From DATCKG01 sp036562385 (GTDB lineage Bacteria; Bacillota; Sulfobacillia; Symbiobacteriales; Symbiobacteriaceae): a stretch of 64,000 nucleotides of DNA. The stretch is taken from NCBI GenBank assembly GCA_036562385.1, contig DATCKG010000025.1, positions 1 through 64,000 of the forward strand. Reading direction: 5' to 3'. Shown piece by piece: positions 40,466 to 48,190 of the stretch; the stretch's first letter is position 1; every line of letters starts with the position of its first letter. The notes beneath the pieces were generated by a model, which saw nothing but the letters and a program-made list of their open reading frames with translations, was not told where the DNA came from and searched no databases. The position numbers and the translations under genes are program-made.

Positions 40466-40763
40466 TAAAGAATGCTCCCGTCCCGGAAGGGACGGGAGCT
40501 TACTCCCGTGGTACCACCCTTATTGCCCCAACATAGGGCCACTCACTCCGGTGCGGAAGGGAAACCTTCGACACCGCCCCCGGATAACGGTGGGGAGAAC
40601 CGGCGCCGCCTACGTGCCCGAAGGCTGTTCAGCGTGCAGCTCCGGAGCGAACTTCAGCAGGGCCTTCCATAGCAGCGCTTTCAGTCACGGCGCCGCCTCC
40701 CTGAATGGACGGACTCCTGCCTACTTTACTCCTTCATCGCCATTGGCGGAATAATTTGCTTGC
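40466..40763 (-). promoter_or_regulatory. T-box riboswitch (probably phenylalanine) before the DAHP synthase gene
   Basis: T-box core AGGGTGGTACCACGGGAG at 40520-40503 (minus strand), followed by terminator stem GCTCCCGTCCC/GGGACGGGAGC (40474-40499) and ATTCTTTATTT. Stem I shows GGAGTAAAGTAGG and, at the specifier position, GAAGTTCGC: the GAA-N-codon pattern gives TTC, phenylalanine. This fits control of the entry step to aromatic amino acids by uncharged tRNA-Phe. About 100 bases separate the terminator from the start codon. Confidence 0.92.
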
Positions 40764-40792
40764 ATTATAGAGCCAGATGCCCGGAAAGTCAA
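40764..40792 (-). promoter_or_regulatory. Promoter of the DAHP synthase T-box leader
   Basis: TTGACT at 40792-40787 and a perfect TATAAT at 40769-40764, spaced 17 bases, just beyond the rraA-like stop. Confidence 0.9.
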
Positions 40793-40818
40793 CCTCAATT
40801 TGCGTTTTTCGACCCGTC

Positions 40819-41307
40819 TTAGGCGTACGCCATCAGCGGCCGGGGCGAAACCACCACACCGTCCTCATCCACGTAGACGTACGCCCCCGGCTCCCAGCGG
40901 ACGCCGGCAAACTCCACCGGCACCTGTCGCTCGCCCCGCCCCTCCTTCTTGCTCTTGCGGGGGCAGGTGCCCAGGGCCAGCACGCCCAGCCCCATGCTCG
41001 CCAGTTCAGCCGCATCCCGGACGCAGCCGTTGATGATCACCCCGGCGATCCCCCGTTCCACGCCGATCGCGGCCAACTGGTCCCCCAGCAGTGCACAGCG
41101 CCGGGACGCGCCGCCGTCCACCACCAGTACCGTCCCCGACGGAACCGTCTCCAGTGCCTCCTTGACCAGGACGTTGTCCTCGTAAACCCGCACAGTGGCC
41201 ACCGGACCGTGGAACCGCCGCCGGGCGCCGAAGGAGGTCAGGATCGGTTCCGCCACCTGCACCTCATTTGGATAAAGATCGCACAGATCCGACGTCCTGA
41301 ACAGCAT
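40819..41307 (-). CDS. rraA: RraA-family protein
   Basis: A 162-residue RraA-like protein. The family core is VLVVDGGASRRCALLGDQLA, followed by RGIAGVIINGCVRDAAELA, which includes the G-D and R-D residues that form the aldolase site in 4-hydroxy-4-methyl-2-oxoglutarate aldolases. The name comes from the E. coli RNase E inhibitor. Lack of evidence for an RNase E target here makes an aldolase/oxaloacetate decarboxylase role possible; closeness to citZ and mdh is compatible with that. GGAGG and AAAGGGG precede ATG 41307. Confidence 0.92.
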   Translation of the reverse strand: MLFRTSDLCDLYPNEVQVAEPILTSFGARRRFHGPVATVRVYEDNVLVKEALETVPSGTVLVVDGGASRRCALLGDQLAAIGVERGIAGVIINGCVRDAAELASMGLGVLALGTCPRKSKKEGRGERQVPVEFAGVRWEPGAYVYVDEDGVVVSPRPLMAYA

Positions 41308-41403
41308 GTGAATCCCCTTTCTCCTCCTTCATACTCCCCTCTGGCCTCTGGCTGTTTCGGACTGATGGTGGTGTGCGACTATGTAATGAAAAAAGTATTG
41401 GAA

Positions 41404-41427
41404 GACCCGCCCCTTACGGGGCGGGTC
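41404..41427 (-). terminator. Rho-independent terminator of the icd-mdh-citZ operon
   Basis: GACCCGCCCC and GGGGCGGGTC form a perfect 10-bp stem with a 4-base loop, followed on the minus strand by TTCCAATACTTTTTTC. Confidence 0.85.
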
Positions 41428-41443
41428 CAGAGTGCGAAGACGC

Positions 41444-42583
41444 TTAGCCGCGCTCCTCCAGCGGCACGTACTGCAGCCGCTCCGGACCGGTGTACTCCGC
41501 CCGGGGCCGGATGATCCGGTTGTTGGCCAGCTGCTCCAGGATATGAGCCGTCCAACCGGCAATGCGGCTGACAGCGAAGATCGGGGTGAACAGGTCGATG
41601 GGGATGCCCATCACGTAGTAGGCAGCGCCGGAGTAGAGGTCGACGTTCGGATACAGCCCCTTCTCCCGGAGGACCGTCTGCTCGATCACCCGGGTCATCT
41701 CGAACCACTTGGTGTTGCCAGCCCGACGGCCCACTTCCTCGGCCAGGGACTCGAGGATATAGGCCCGCGGGTCCTTGGTCCGGTACACCCGGTGGCCGAA
41801 GCCCATGATCTTCTTCTTCTGGGCCAGGGCGTCCTTGATCCACTGCTCCGCCCGGGAGATGTCGCCGATCTCCATCTCCATCCGCATCACCCGCTCGTTG
41901 GCGCCACCGTGAAGCGGACCCTTCAGGGTGCCGACGGCGGAGGTGATGGCGGAGTAGATGTCGGTCAGCGTGGAAATGGTCACGCGAGCCGAGAACGTCG
42001 ACGCATTCAGCTCATGGTCCGCATGGAGAATGAGCGCCACATCGAAGACGCGGGCTTCGAAGGGATCGGGCTCCTCCCCACGCAGCATGTACAGGAAGTT
42101 AGCTGCATGGGACAGGTCCATGCGGGGAGCCACCGGCTCCTTGCCGTTACGGATGCGCTCCCAGGCCGCCACCAGGGTGGCCATCTGGGCGGTCAGCTTG
42201 ATGCAGGTCTCCACCTGCGCCTCCCAGCTGTTTTCCTCCGCATCCGGGGCGAAGTTGCCCAGGGCCGACACAGCGGTCCGCAGGGCCGCCATCGGATGGG
42301 TGGTGGGAGGCATCATCTTCATGATCTGGAGTACTTCCTGCGGTACCGCCCGGGAAGCCTTCAGTTTCGCATCAAACTCCTGAAGCTCCGCCTTCGTAGG
42401 AAGGCGCTTGTGGTACAGCAGGAATACAGTCTCCTCAAAGGTGGAGTACTTGGCCAGGTCATTGATGTCGTAGCCGCAGTAAACTAGACGTCCTTCCCGG
42501 CCGTCGATGAAACAAATGTCGGACGTACCGGCAATAACATCTTCCAGGCCAGCCTTGAAAGCAGGAGACGTAGCCAAACCCAT
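41444..42583 (-). CDS. citZ: Citrate synthase
   Basis: Condenses oxaloacetate and acetyl-CoA. The 379-residue protein is of the short type II dimer class found in Gram-positive bacteria. Visible sites: DICFIDGREGRLVYCGYDIN, ILHADHELNASTFSARVTIS with the oxaloacetate histidine, GPLHGGANERVMRM with the second histidine, and the catalytic aspartate in KKKIMGFGHRVYRTKDPRA. Last in the TCA operon; AAAGGAAG precedes ATG 42583. The C-terminal RPRAEYTGPERLQYVPLEER is the usual arginine-containing tail. Confidence 0.97.
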   Translation of the reverse strand: MGLATSPAFKAGLEDVIAGTSDICFIDGREGRLVYCGYDINDLAKYSTFEETVFLLYHKRLPTKAELQEFDAKLKASRAVPQEVLQIMKMMPPTTHPMAALRTAVSALGNFAPDAEENSWEAQVETCIKLTAQMATLVAAWERIRNGKEPVAPRMDLSHAANFLYMLRGEEPDPFEARVFDVALILHADHELNASTFSARVTISTLTDIYSAITSAVGTLKGPLHGGANERVMRMEMEIGDISRAEQWIKDALAQKKKIMGFGHRVYRTKDPRAYILESLAEEVGRRAGNTKWFEMTRVIEQTVLREKGLYPNVDLYSGAAYYVMGIPIDLFTPIFAVSRIAGWTAHILEQLANNRIIRPRAEYTGPERLQYVPLEERG

Positions 42584-42640
42584 CTTCCTTTCCAGCTTAT
42601 GGAGGGCCGGCAGACCCGACCCAAGGGATTGGATTTTTGC

Positions 42641-43591
42641 CTACTGCTTCAGCACGCCCGCCTTCAGCATCTCGATCATGGCCTTGACGCCCTGGGCGCC
42701 CTTGTCCAGGGCAGCCTTCTCCTCATCGGTCAGGTCGATCTCGATGATCTTCTCGATACCATTCCCGCCGATGACGGTCAGAACGCCGAGGCACATGTCC
42801 CGATAGCCATACTCGCCGTCGAGATAGGCGATGGCCGGGATCACCCGCTTGCGGTCCTTCAGGATGGCTTCCGCCATCTCCACCAGGGACATACCCGGCG
42901 CGTACCCTGCCGAGGTCCCCATCAGGTTGACGATCTCGCCGCCACCCTTCCGGGTCCGCTCGACAATGGCGTCCAGGGTCTCCTTGGGGAGAAGCTTCTC
43001 CACCGGAACGCCGCCGACGGAGGTGTACCGCACCAGCGGCACCATGTCATCGCCGTGGCCGCCCAGCACAAAGCCGTGGACGTCCTGGAAGGAGACGCCG
43101 AGGGCGTTGGCGATGAAGGTGCGATACCGGGCGGTATCCAGCACGCCGGACTGGCCCATGACCCGGTTCTTCGGGAAGCCGGAGGCCTTCAGCGCCACGT
43201 AGGTCATGGAGTCCACCGGGTTGGTGAGCACGATGACGTACGCATCGGGGGCGTACTTGGCCACCTGCTCAGCGACGCTCTTCACAACAGTGGCGTTTGT
43301 ATTGACCAAGTCCTCACGGCTCATACCGGGTTTCCGGGGAACGCCTGCGGTGATGATAACCACGTCGGAGCCTGCAATGTCCTCGTAGTTCGCTGTGCCG
43401 ATGAAGCGGGTGTCGGAGCCGTAGACAGGCATGCTCTCCATTAGGTCCAGGGCGACACCCTTGGCGAAGTTCTCGCGAGCGGGGAGGTCCACCAGGACCA
43501 CGTCGCCCAGGTCACGAGCGGCAGTAAAGATCGCAGTACCCTGTCCGGTGAAACCGGAACCGATGATGGAAATCTTGCGCCTCTTGATCAT
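42641..43591 (-). CDS. mdh: Malate dehydrogenase (LDH-like type)
   Basis: NAD-dependent oxidation of malate to oxaloacetate, 316 residues. The Rossmann motif is ISIIGSGFTGQGTAIF, a slightly altered GxGxxG. The substrate arginine lies in TAGVPRKPGMSREDL, and the catalytic histidine in VLGGHGDDMVPLVRY. These place it with the LDH-like MDH (Mdh-III) of Bacilli and thermophiles. ATG 43591 has GGAGGG ten bases upstream; an open frame continues upstream to 43687 but has no ribosome site. Confidence 0.96.
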   Translation of the reverse strand: MIKRRKISIIGSGFTGQGTAIFTAARDLGDVVLVDLPARENFAKGVALDLMESMPVYGSDTRFIGTANYEDIAGSDVVIITAGVPRKPGMSREDLVNTNATVVKSVAEQVAKYAPDAYVIVLTNPVDSMTYVALKASGFPKNRVMGQSGVLDTARYRTFIANALGVSFQDVHGFVLGGHGDDMVPLVRYTSVGGVPVEKLLPKETLDAIVERTRKGGGEIVNLMGTSAGYAPGMSLVEMAEAILKDRKRVIPAIAYLDGEYGYRDMCLGVLTVIGGNGIEKIIEIDLTDEEKAALDKGAQGVKAMIEMLKAGVLKQ

Positions 43592-43658
43592 CTTATTCGG
43601 GCCCTCCTGTCGGATTCTCCCAGGCGGACTGCCCGGGCGGGCAGCCCGCCCGAGGAAC

Positions 43659-44927
43659 CTACATGTTCTCGATGACGAGCTGACCAAACTCAGAACACTT
43701 CACTTCACGAGCGCCCTCCATCAGACGGGCGAAATCGTAAGTGACTGTTCTGTTCGCAATGGTCCTCTCAAGGCCCTTGATGATCAGGTCTGCCGCCTCG
43801 TGCCACCCCATATACCGCAGCATCATCTCACCGGAGAGGATCACGGAACCGGGATTGACCTTGTCGAGGCCCGCGTACTTCGGAGCCGTACCGTGGGTTG
43901 CCTCGAACACGCCGATACCGCTGGTATACGAGATGTTTGCACCAGGAGCAATGCCGATGCCGCCCACCATCGCTGCCACATGGTCGGACAGGTAGTCACC
44001 GTTCAGGTTGAGCGTTGCGATGACGTCCCACTCTTCCGGCCGCAGCAGCAACTGCTGGAAAGTGATGTCGGCGATCCGGTCACGGACCAGAATCTTGCCC
44101 TCGGGCAGCTTGCCCTTGTAGGCATCGCTCCAGAGTTCTTCTTCCGTTACGCAGTACTGGCGGAACTCCGTCGTCGCCACCTCGTAGCCCCAATCCCGGA
44201 AGGCGCCTTCGGTGAACTTCTGAATGTTCCCCTTGTGCACCAGGGTGACGCTCTTCCGCTTGTTATCGATGGCGTACTGGATGGCCGCCCGTACCAGGCG
44301 CTTGGTTCCGAACTCGGAGACGGGCTTGATTCCGATGCCGATCTGATCGCCATGTTCGGCATTCGGCAAGACCTTGCCCATTTCCTTTTCCAAAAATTCC
44401 TTTACCCTGCGCGCCTCAGGGGTTCCGGCCTTCCATTCGATGCCGGCGTAGATATCTTCCGTGTTCTCCCGGAAGATCACCACGTTGGTCTTGTGCGGTT
44501 CTTTCAGGGGGCTCGGAACACCGGGGAACCACCGCACAGGACGCACGCAGCAGTACAGGTCCAGCTTCTGCCGCAGCGCTACGTTCAGGGAGCGGATACC
44601 GCCGCCCACCGGCGTGGTCAGGGGGCCCTTGATACCAACCTTGAACTCCCGGAAGGCGGTGATGGTGTCCTCGATCAGCCACTCCCCGAACTTGTTCAGG
44701 CACTTCTCACCGGCGTAGACCTCAAACCAGACCAGCCGGCGCTTGCCGCCATACGCCTTCTGTACCGCGGCGTCAAACACAGGCTGGCTGGCCCGCCAGA
44801 TGTCCGGACCGGTTCCGTCACCCTCAATAAACGGGATGATGGGGTTGTCCGGAACCTGCAGCCGGCCGTTCACCATCCGAATAGGCTCGCCATCGGTTGG
44901 AGGAGTGAGTTTCTCAAACTTCGCCAC
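43659..44927 (-). CDS. icd: Isocitrate dehydrogenase (NADP-dependent)
   Basis: Oxidative decarboxylation of isocitrate to 2-oxoglutarate, 422 residues, close to E. coli Icd in length. Motifs: FIEGDGTGPDIWRAS, VGGGIRSLNVALRQKLDLYC with the phosphorylatable serine region, VVIFRENTEDIYAGIEW, ATLNLNGDYLSDHVAAMVGG, and FEATHGTAPKYAG. KYAG with downstream residues suggests NADP use. GTG 44927 has GGAGG seven bases upstream. It is first of the icd-mdh-citZ operon. Confidence 0.97.
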   Translation of the reverse strand: MAKFEKLTPPTDGEPIRMVNGRLQVPDNPIIPFIEGDGTGPDIWRASQPVFDAAVQKAYGGKRRLVWFEVYAGEKCLNKFGEWLIEDTITAFREFKVGIKGPLTTPVGGGIRSLNVALRQKLDLYCCVRPVRWFPGVPSPLKEPHKTNVVIFRENTEDIYAGIEWKAGTPEARRVKEFLEKEMGKVLPNAEHGDQIGIGIKPVSEFGTKRLVRAAIQYAIDNKRKSVTLVHKGNIQKFTEGAFRDWGYEVATTEFRQYCVTEEELWSDAYKGKLPEGKILVRDRIADITFQQLLLRPEEWDVIATLNLNGDYLSDHVAAMVGGIGIAPGANISYTSGIGVFEATHGTAPKYAGLDKVNPGSVILSGEMMLRYMGWHEAADLIIKGLERTIANRTVTYDFARLMEGAREVKCSEFGQLVIENM

Positions 44928-45334
44928 GTCCGCACCTCCAGTTATTCCCTTGCAGCCGAACTTCGGCTGGGGAGAGCCCAAGCGGCGGCTGGAGCGACCC
45001 TGTTGCAGGCATCCCCTGCCACAGGATCCGTGGCCTGGTCCCTCCTATAGTAACCCCGCCCGAGGGGCTGCTCGGACGAGAGGTTATCCCCGGTGGATGG
45101 TAGCGTGAATGCCACAAACGTTATTATTTGTGAGTATATACTCTGTGGATTGTACCACTAGAACCCTATGGATCATACCTACCGGATTATTATTCCGATA
45201 CCTACATCGGTGGTTTTCTTGTTCCTTGGGCTGGTCCTTTACGCCCAGAAGTCTAGATCGATTCATGCACTATAGTACCAAGTTTTTTGGCCGATGCAAA
45301 GACCAAATGTGTCATATGCATGATACAAATTATT
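44928..45334. other. AT-rich intergenic region upstream of icd
   Basis: No gene is supported. The region from about 45110 to 45330 is clearly more AT-rich than its surroundings and should hold the icd operon promoter. It contains the 12-base palindrome at 45132-45143 and an inverted repeat CCGAT/ATCGG at 45198-45213. TACAAT and TACTAT are possible minus-strand -10 elements, but no matching -35 stands out. Confidence 0.5.
45132..45143. promoter_or_regulatory. Perfect 12-base palindrome upstream of the TCA operon
   Basis: GAGTATATACTC, about 205 bases before the icd start in an AT-rich stretch. It looks like a dimeric repressor operator. No cognate regulator is identified; the ArsR-type gene at 47349 is one candidate only by proximity. 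Confidence 0.45.
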
Positions 45335-45368
45335 GCCCCGGCTGCCGTATCTCCCTGGCAGCCGGGGC
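45335..45368 (-). terminator. Terminator of the Pro/Gln-rich protein gene
   Basis: GCCCCGGCTGCC and GGCAGCCGGGGC form a perfect 12-bp stem with a 10-base loop, followed on the minus strand by AATAATTTG. It lies 24 bases beyond the stop. Confidence 0.8.
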
Positions 45369-45391
45369 AGCGATTTCCAGTCAGAGCGAAC

Positions 45392-46216
45392 TTATCCGCG
45401 GGTTGAGTAGTCCACGCCACGCCCGCGCGTGCTGTATGTGCCGGACTTGGGGAGGGCCTGCACACGGTGCCCGGTGGAGCCGGACGGCGCACTCTGCCCG
45501 GCAGCGGCCGCGTTTTGGGTAGTGGAGACACCACCCGGCAGCATCGCCGCCAGCGCCTGCTGCTGCAGGAAGGCCTGCTGAGCCAGGGCCTGCTGAGCGA
45601 GCACCTGCTGCGCCAGCGCTTGCTGTTGGACCAGGGCCTGTTGCTGTGCCAGAGCCTGCTGCTGGGCCAGCGGCGGTTGCTGGGGCAGCACCGCCTGCGG
45701 CACCGTCCTCAGCGGAGAGCCTGCGACGGGGAACTTGCCCCCCGCTGGGAAGGTTCCCCCCACACCGGCTGCAGGCCACGCGGCAGGTGCGTTCACCGGA
45801 GTAGTACCCTCCCCCTGCCCCCCGCCGGTTCCCGTCTGGGAAGCCGCCTGGGAGGACGTCCCGGTTGTGGACGGGGAGGTTGCTGCCGTATGTGCGGGGG
45901 TGGTCTGCTGCTGAGGCACGCCAGGAGGCGGGAACGGCACGGGGCTCCCTTGGGCTCCCCAGGGTGCGGGCGTGGGCAACGGAAACGGCAGGTTCGGCAT
46001 CACCGAGACCACCGGAACAGCCGGCTGCACTCCGCCCGGAGCGGACTGAGGTGTGGCCTCCGTGTTCGGGTTTGTGGCGGGCGCCTGGGACTGAACCGGC
46101 AGCGGCGGTATCGTCGGGATGGTGGTCGGAGGCGGCGGCATCATCGGCGGGGCGCCCGGAACCTGTAGGCCCATGGGTGGAAGAAACGGAGGAGCAGCCA
46201 CAAATCCGCGTCGCAC
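45392..46216 (-). CDS. Low-complexity Pro/Gln/Ala-rich protein with QQQALAQ repeats
   Basis: Function unknown. The 274-residue protein begins MRRGFVAAPPFLPPMGLQVP and has a Pro-rich first third (PPMMPPPPTTIPTIPPLP), a Ser/Thr/Gly/Gln-rich middle, then about six copies of a seven-residue QQQALAQ unit (residues about 175-220), and the tail SGTYSTRGRGVDYSTRG with YSTRG twice. No signal peptide or membrane segment is seen. Such compositions are common in spore-coat and other surface or structural proteins. GTG 46216 has AAAGGAGG seven bases upstream, which fixes the start; the longer frame upstream lacks any site. Confidence 0.8.
   Translation of the reverse strand: MRRGFVAAPPFLPPMGLQVPGAPPMMPPPPTTIPTIPPLPVQSQAPATNPNTEATPQSAPGGVQPAVPVVSVMPNLPFPLPTPAPWGAQGSPVPFPPPGVPQQQTTPAHTAATSPSTTGTSSQAASQTGTGGGQGEGTTPVNAPAAWPAAGVGGTFPAGGKFPVAGSPLRTVPQAVLPQQPPLAQQQALAQQQALVQQQALAQQVLAQQALAQQAFLQQQALAAMLPGGVSTTQNAAAAGQSAPSGSTGHRVQALPKSGTYSTRGRGVDYSTRG
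45558..45690 (-). repeat. Tandem 21-base repeats coding QQQALAQ
   Basis: About six imperfect copies of a 21-base unit inside the low-complexity gene. Copies vary mainly at third codon positions, and one is shortened to QQVLAQ, so the array is old enough to have diverged. Confidence 0.8.
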
Positions 46217-46347
46217 GTACGAACCTCCTTTGCCATCAGGAGACTGCTCCATTCTATGGGCGGCGCCCCGGGATGACACAGGTGGGACGGGCGGAGCGGC
46301 CCGTAGCCCGGCGCATATGCTGGTGCCAAGGGGGTATCGAAACCGGT

Positions 46348-47151
46348 GTGGAACGGATGAAATCGCGGCTGGCCAGAGGCTACTCCCGAACCGCCCCCCT
46401 TTACGACGCGGTCGCCGGGCAGTACTATGTCCAGGGCCTGCGCCGCCTCCTGCCGCTGTTGCGTGTGCCGCCGGCACCTGCGGTGCTCGACGTCGGCTCC
46501 GGCACGGGTGTCAACCTGCTGGAGGTGGCTCGGTGGTTCGGCCCCGCCCGGCTCCTATGCGGAATCGACCTCTCGCCCGGCATGGTCCGGGTTGCCCAAC
46601 ACAAGGCCGCTCTGCTGGGCATTCCTGCCCACTTCACGGTGGGCGACGCGGAACAACTGCCGTATCCGGACGGGCTGTTTGACCTGGTCATCTGCAACTC
46701 TGTCTTTCACTGGTTCCGGAATCGGGCGGCAGCCATGGCCGAGATGTGCCGGGTGCTCCGCCCCGGAGGCCAGCTGGTACTGATTTGTGCCACGGCCCCT
46801 GCCTTTGCCGAGTGGTTTGCCCTGCTGGATCGGATCGGACGCCAACTCCTGGGGCCCCGCGGAGCGGTGGACCCGCCTGATCTTCCGACGGCCAGGGAGG
46901 TGGCCGCCCTGCTGGCCGCCAACGGTTTTTTCATTCAGCACCTGTACAACCCGACAACTGTCCGTCCGATCCTGTTTCCCGAGCCCTTCATCCGCCTGAT
47001 GAGCGTGGTGGCTCCGTACTGGGCCGCCGATTTGACCCCGGCCGAGCAGTCTGCGGTGGAACTGGCTGCGGCAGCGGCCATGCGCGCGTCCCCCGGCGGG
47101 TTTCCCGTCACCTGGTCCTCGCTGGAGGCAGTGGCAACCCGGGCGGGATGA
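46348..47151 (+). CDS. Class I SAM-dependent methyltransferase
   Basis: A 267-residue methyltransferase of the UbiE/Methyltransf_11 group. SAM motif I is VLDVGSGTGVNLLEVA near residue 56. FTVGDAEQLPYPDGLFDLVI and FRNRAAAMAEMCRVLRPGGQ form the acidic loop and post-II motif. The substrate is unknown. Start is uncertain: GTG 46348 and ATG 46357 are in frame, with AAGGGGG about 13 bases before the former. It is divergent from the Pro/Gln-rich gene, sharing about 130 bases of upstream sequence. Confidence 0.88.
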   Translation: MERMKSRLARGYSRTAPLYDAVAGQYYVQGLRRLLPLLRVPPAPAVLDVGSGTGVNLLEVARWFGPARLLCGIDLSPGMVRVAQHKAALLGIPAHFTVGDAEQLPYPDGLFDLVICNSVFHWFRNRAAAMAEMCRVLRPGGQLVLICATAPAFAEWFALLDRIGRQLLGPRGAVDPPDLPTAREVAALLAANGFFIQHLYNPTTVRPILFPEPFIRLMSVVAPYWAADLTPAEQSAVELAAAAAMRASPGGFPVTWSSLEAVATRAG

Positions 47152-47153
47152 CG

Positions 47154-47195
47154 CCGGAGCCCTGAAGGGTGCCCTTCGGGGCTCCGGTTCTGTCT
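47154..47195 (+). terminator. Terminator of the methyltransferase gene
   Basis: CCGGAGCC and GGCTCCGG enclose an inner GAAGGGT/GCCCTTC helix, followed by TTCTGTCT. Confidence 0.75.
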
Positions 47196-47348
47196 CTGGC
47201 GGACCCCCGGGTCCGTTGGGATGGGTACACACTATTTCGCCAATATGGGGAAGGGCTGTCGAGGAAAGTTTCGGTGTGTTAAAGTTAATGTTGAATAATT
47301 TCCCGCCGCTGGTACCTCCATCAACGGCAGGCAAGAGGAGATCCCTAC

Positions 47349-47888
47349 ATGCTGGAATCATATACCATCACTGATATCAAGCAATTGAAAGCGCTGAGCC
47401 ACCAGTGCCGTATCCGGATCCTCAACGCCCTGACCGAAAAACCCATGACCGCCAAGCAGTTGGCAGACGCGTTGAATGAGGAACCCGCCAAGACCAGCTA
47501 CCATGTCAAGCAGCTGCTCAAGGTGGGGCTGGTGGAGCTAAAATTCACCCGGCAAACCCAGAACGGGATTGTCGAAAAGTACTACCAGGCCATCGCCCGG
47601 GAGTTTCAGACCGATCCGGGCCTGGCGGGCCATACGGAAAGCAGCAGCCACCAGGAGACCGGGCTTGCCCAGCAGCTTAACAAGGTACAAGCTGATTTCC
47701 TCCGGGCGCACCGGGAAGACCCCCAGACCGCCTGCCATGGCCTTCGCCGGCTGGATCTCACTCCGGAAAAGCTGCCGGGTTTCCTGGCCGAACTGGATCA
47801 ACTCCTGGCGCGCTTTGAAAGCCCCGAGGGCGGCTATACCCTCCAGTATCTCATCTACCCGGCCGAGGGGAAGGAGCCCAAGGCGTAG
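47349..47888 (+). CDS. ArsR-like winged-helix transcriptional regulator
   Basis: A 179-residue regulator. The winged helix-turn-helix is at residues about 12-75: LKALSHQCRIRILNALTEKP, MTAKQLADALNEEPAKTSYH, VKQLLKVGLVELKFTRQTQN. The C-terminal 100 residues (QLNKVQADFLRAHREDPQTA, LDLTPEKLPGFLAELDQLLA) form a helical effector or dimer domain as in HTH_20 proteins. No metal-binding cysteine motif (ELCVCDL) is seen, so it is not a classical arsenic sensor. GAGGAG sits eight bases before ATG 47349. Confidence 0.9.
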   Translation: MLESYTITDIKQLKALSHQCRIRILNALTEKPMTAKQLADALNEEPAKTSYHVKQLLKVGLVELKFTRQTQNGIVEKYYQAIAREFQTDPGLAGHTESSSHQETGLAQQLNKVQADFLRAHREDPQTACHGLRRLDLTPEKLPGFLAELDQLLARFESPEGGYTLQYLIYPAEGKEPKA

Positions 47889-47937
47889 GACCGGTTCGTC
47901 ACACCCCCCTTCCCCCCGTCATACTGTGGGATTGAAG

Positions 47938-47955
47938 CGCCCCACGTAAGGGGCG
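47938..47955 (+). terminator. Short GC hairpin after the regulator gene
   Basis: CGCCCC-ACGTAA-GGGGCG, 50 bases beyond the stop, without a T tract. Possible terminator. Confidence 0.4.
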
Positions 47956-48015
47956 GGTGACCGTCGTTCATCATGGGTACGCCGGTCACGAGATTGGAAA
48001 GGAGTGCGCAAGCGC

Positions 48016-48168
48016 ATGAACTATGGCGGCTTCGGTTTCGGCCTTCCGGCTTTCTCGCCGTTCATCGGCGCACAGGCTGGGGCAAACGACCTGGCCATCG
48101 CCCCGGGCGCCGCGGTCTATCCCGCCGCGAAGGCAGCCGGCCGCAAAGTGACCAAAAAAGACCTGTGA
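48016..48168 (+). CDS. Gly/Phe-rich micropeptide (50 residues)
   Basis: Function unknown. The peptide starts MNYGGFGFGLPAFSPFIGAQ and ends in a basic tail GRKVTKKDL. AAAGGAG lies about 11 bases before ATG 48016, and a hairpin with seven T residues follows the stop at once, so it is a complete, self-contained unit. Gly/Phe/Tyr-rich short peptides are frequent among spore-coat proteins of Firmicutes. A similar GGFGFGYG end occurs at 58190-58217. Confidence 0.7.
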   Translation: MNYGGFGFGLPAFSPFIGAQAGANDLAIAPGAAVYPAAKAAGRKVTKKDL

Positions 48169-48190
48169 GGCCCCTCACGGCTCTTTTTTT
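48162..48190 (+). terminator. Terminator of the micropeptide gene
   Basis: CC(T)GTGAG and CTCACGG pair across a GCCC loop; GCTC and seven T residues follow. It overlaps the last bases of the converging recombinase gene. Confidence 0.8.

Noticed and set aside
45084..45266. 60-codon minus-strand frame upstream of icd
   Set aside because: AT-rich promoter-like DNA, no ribosome site, and it covers the palindrome.
45865..46347. Upstream extension of the methyltransferase reading frame to 45865
   Set aside because: It runs antisense through the Pro/Gln-rich gene and has no ribosome site; the methyltransferase domain begins after 46348.
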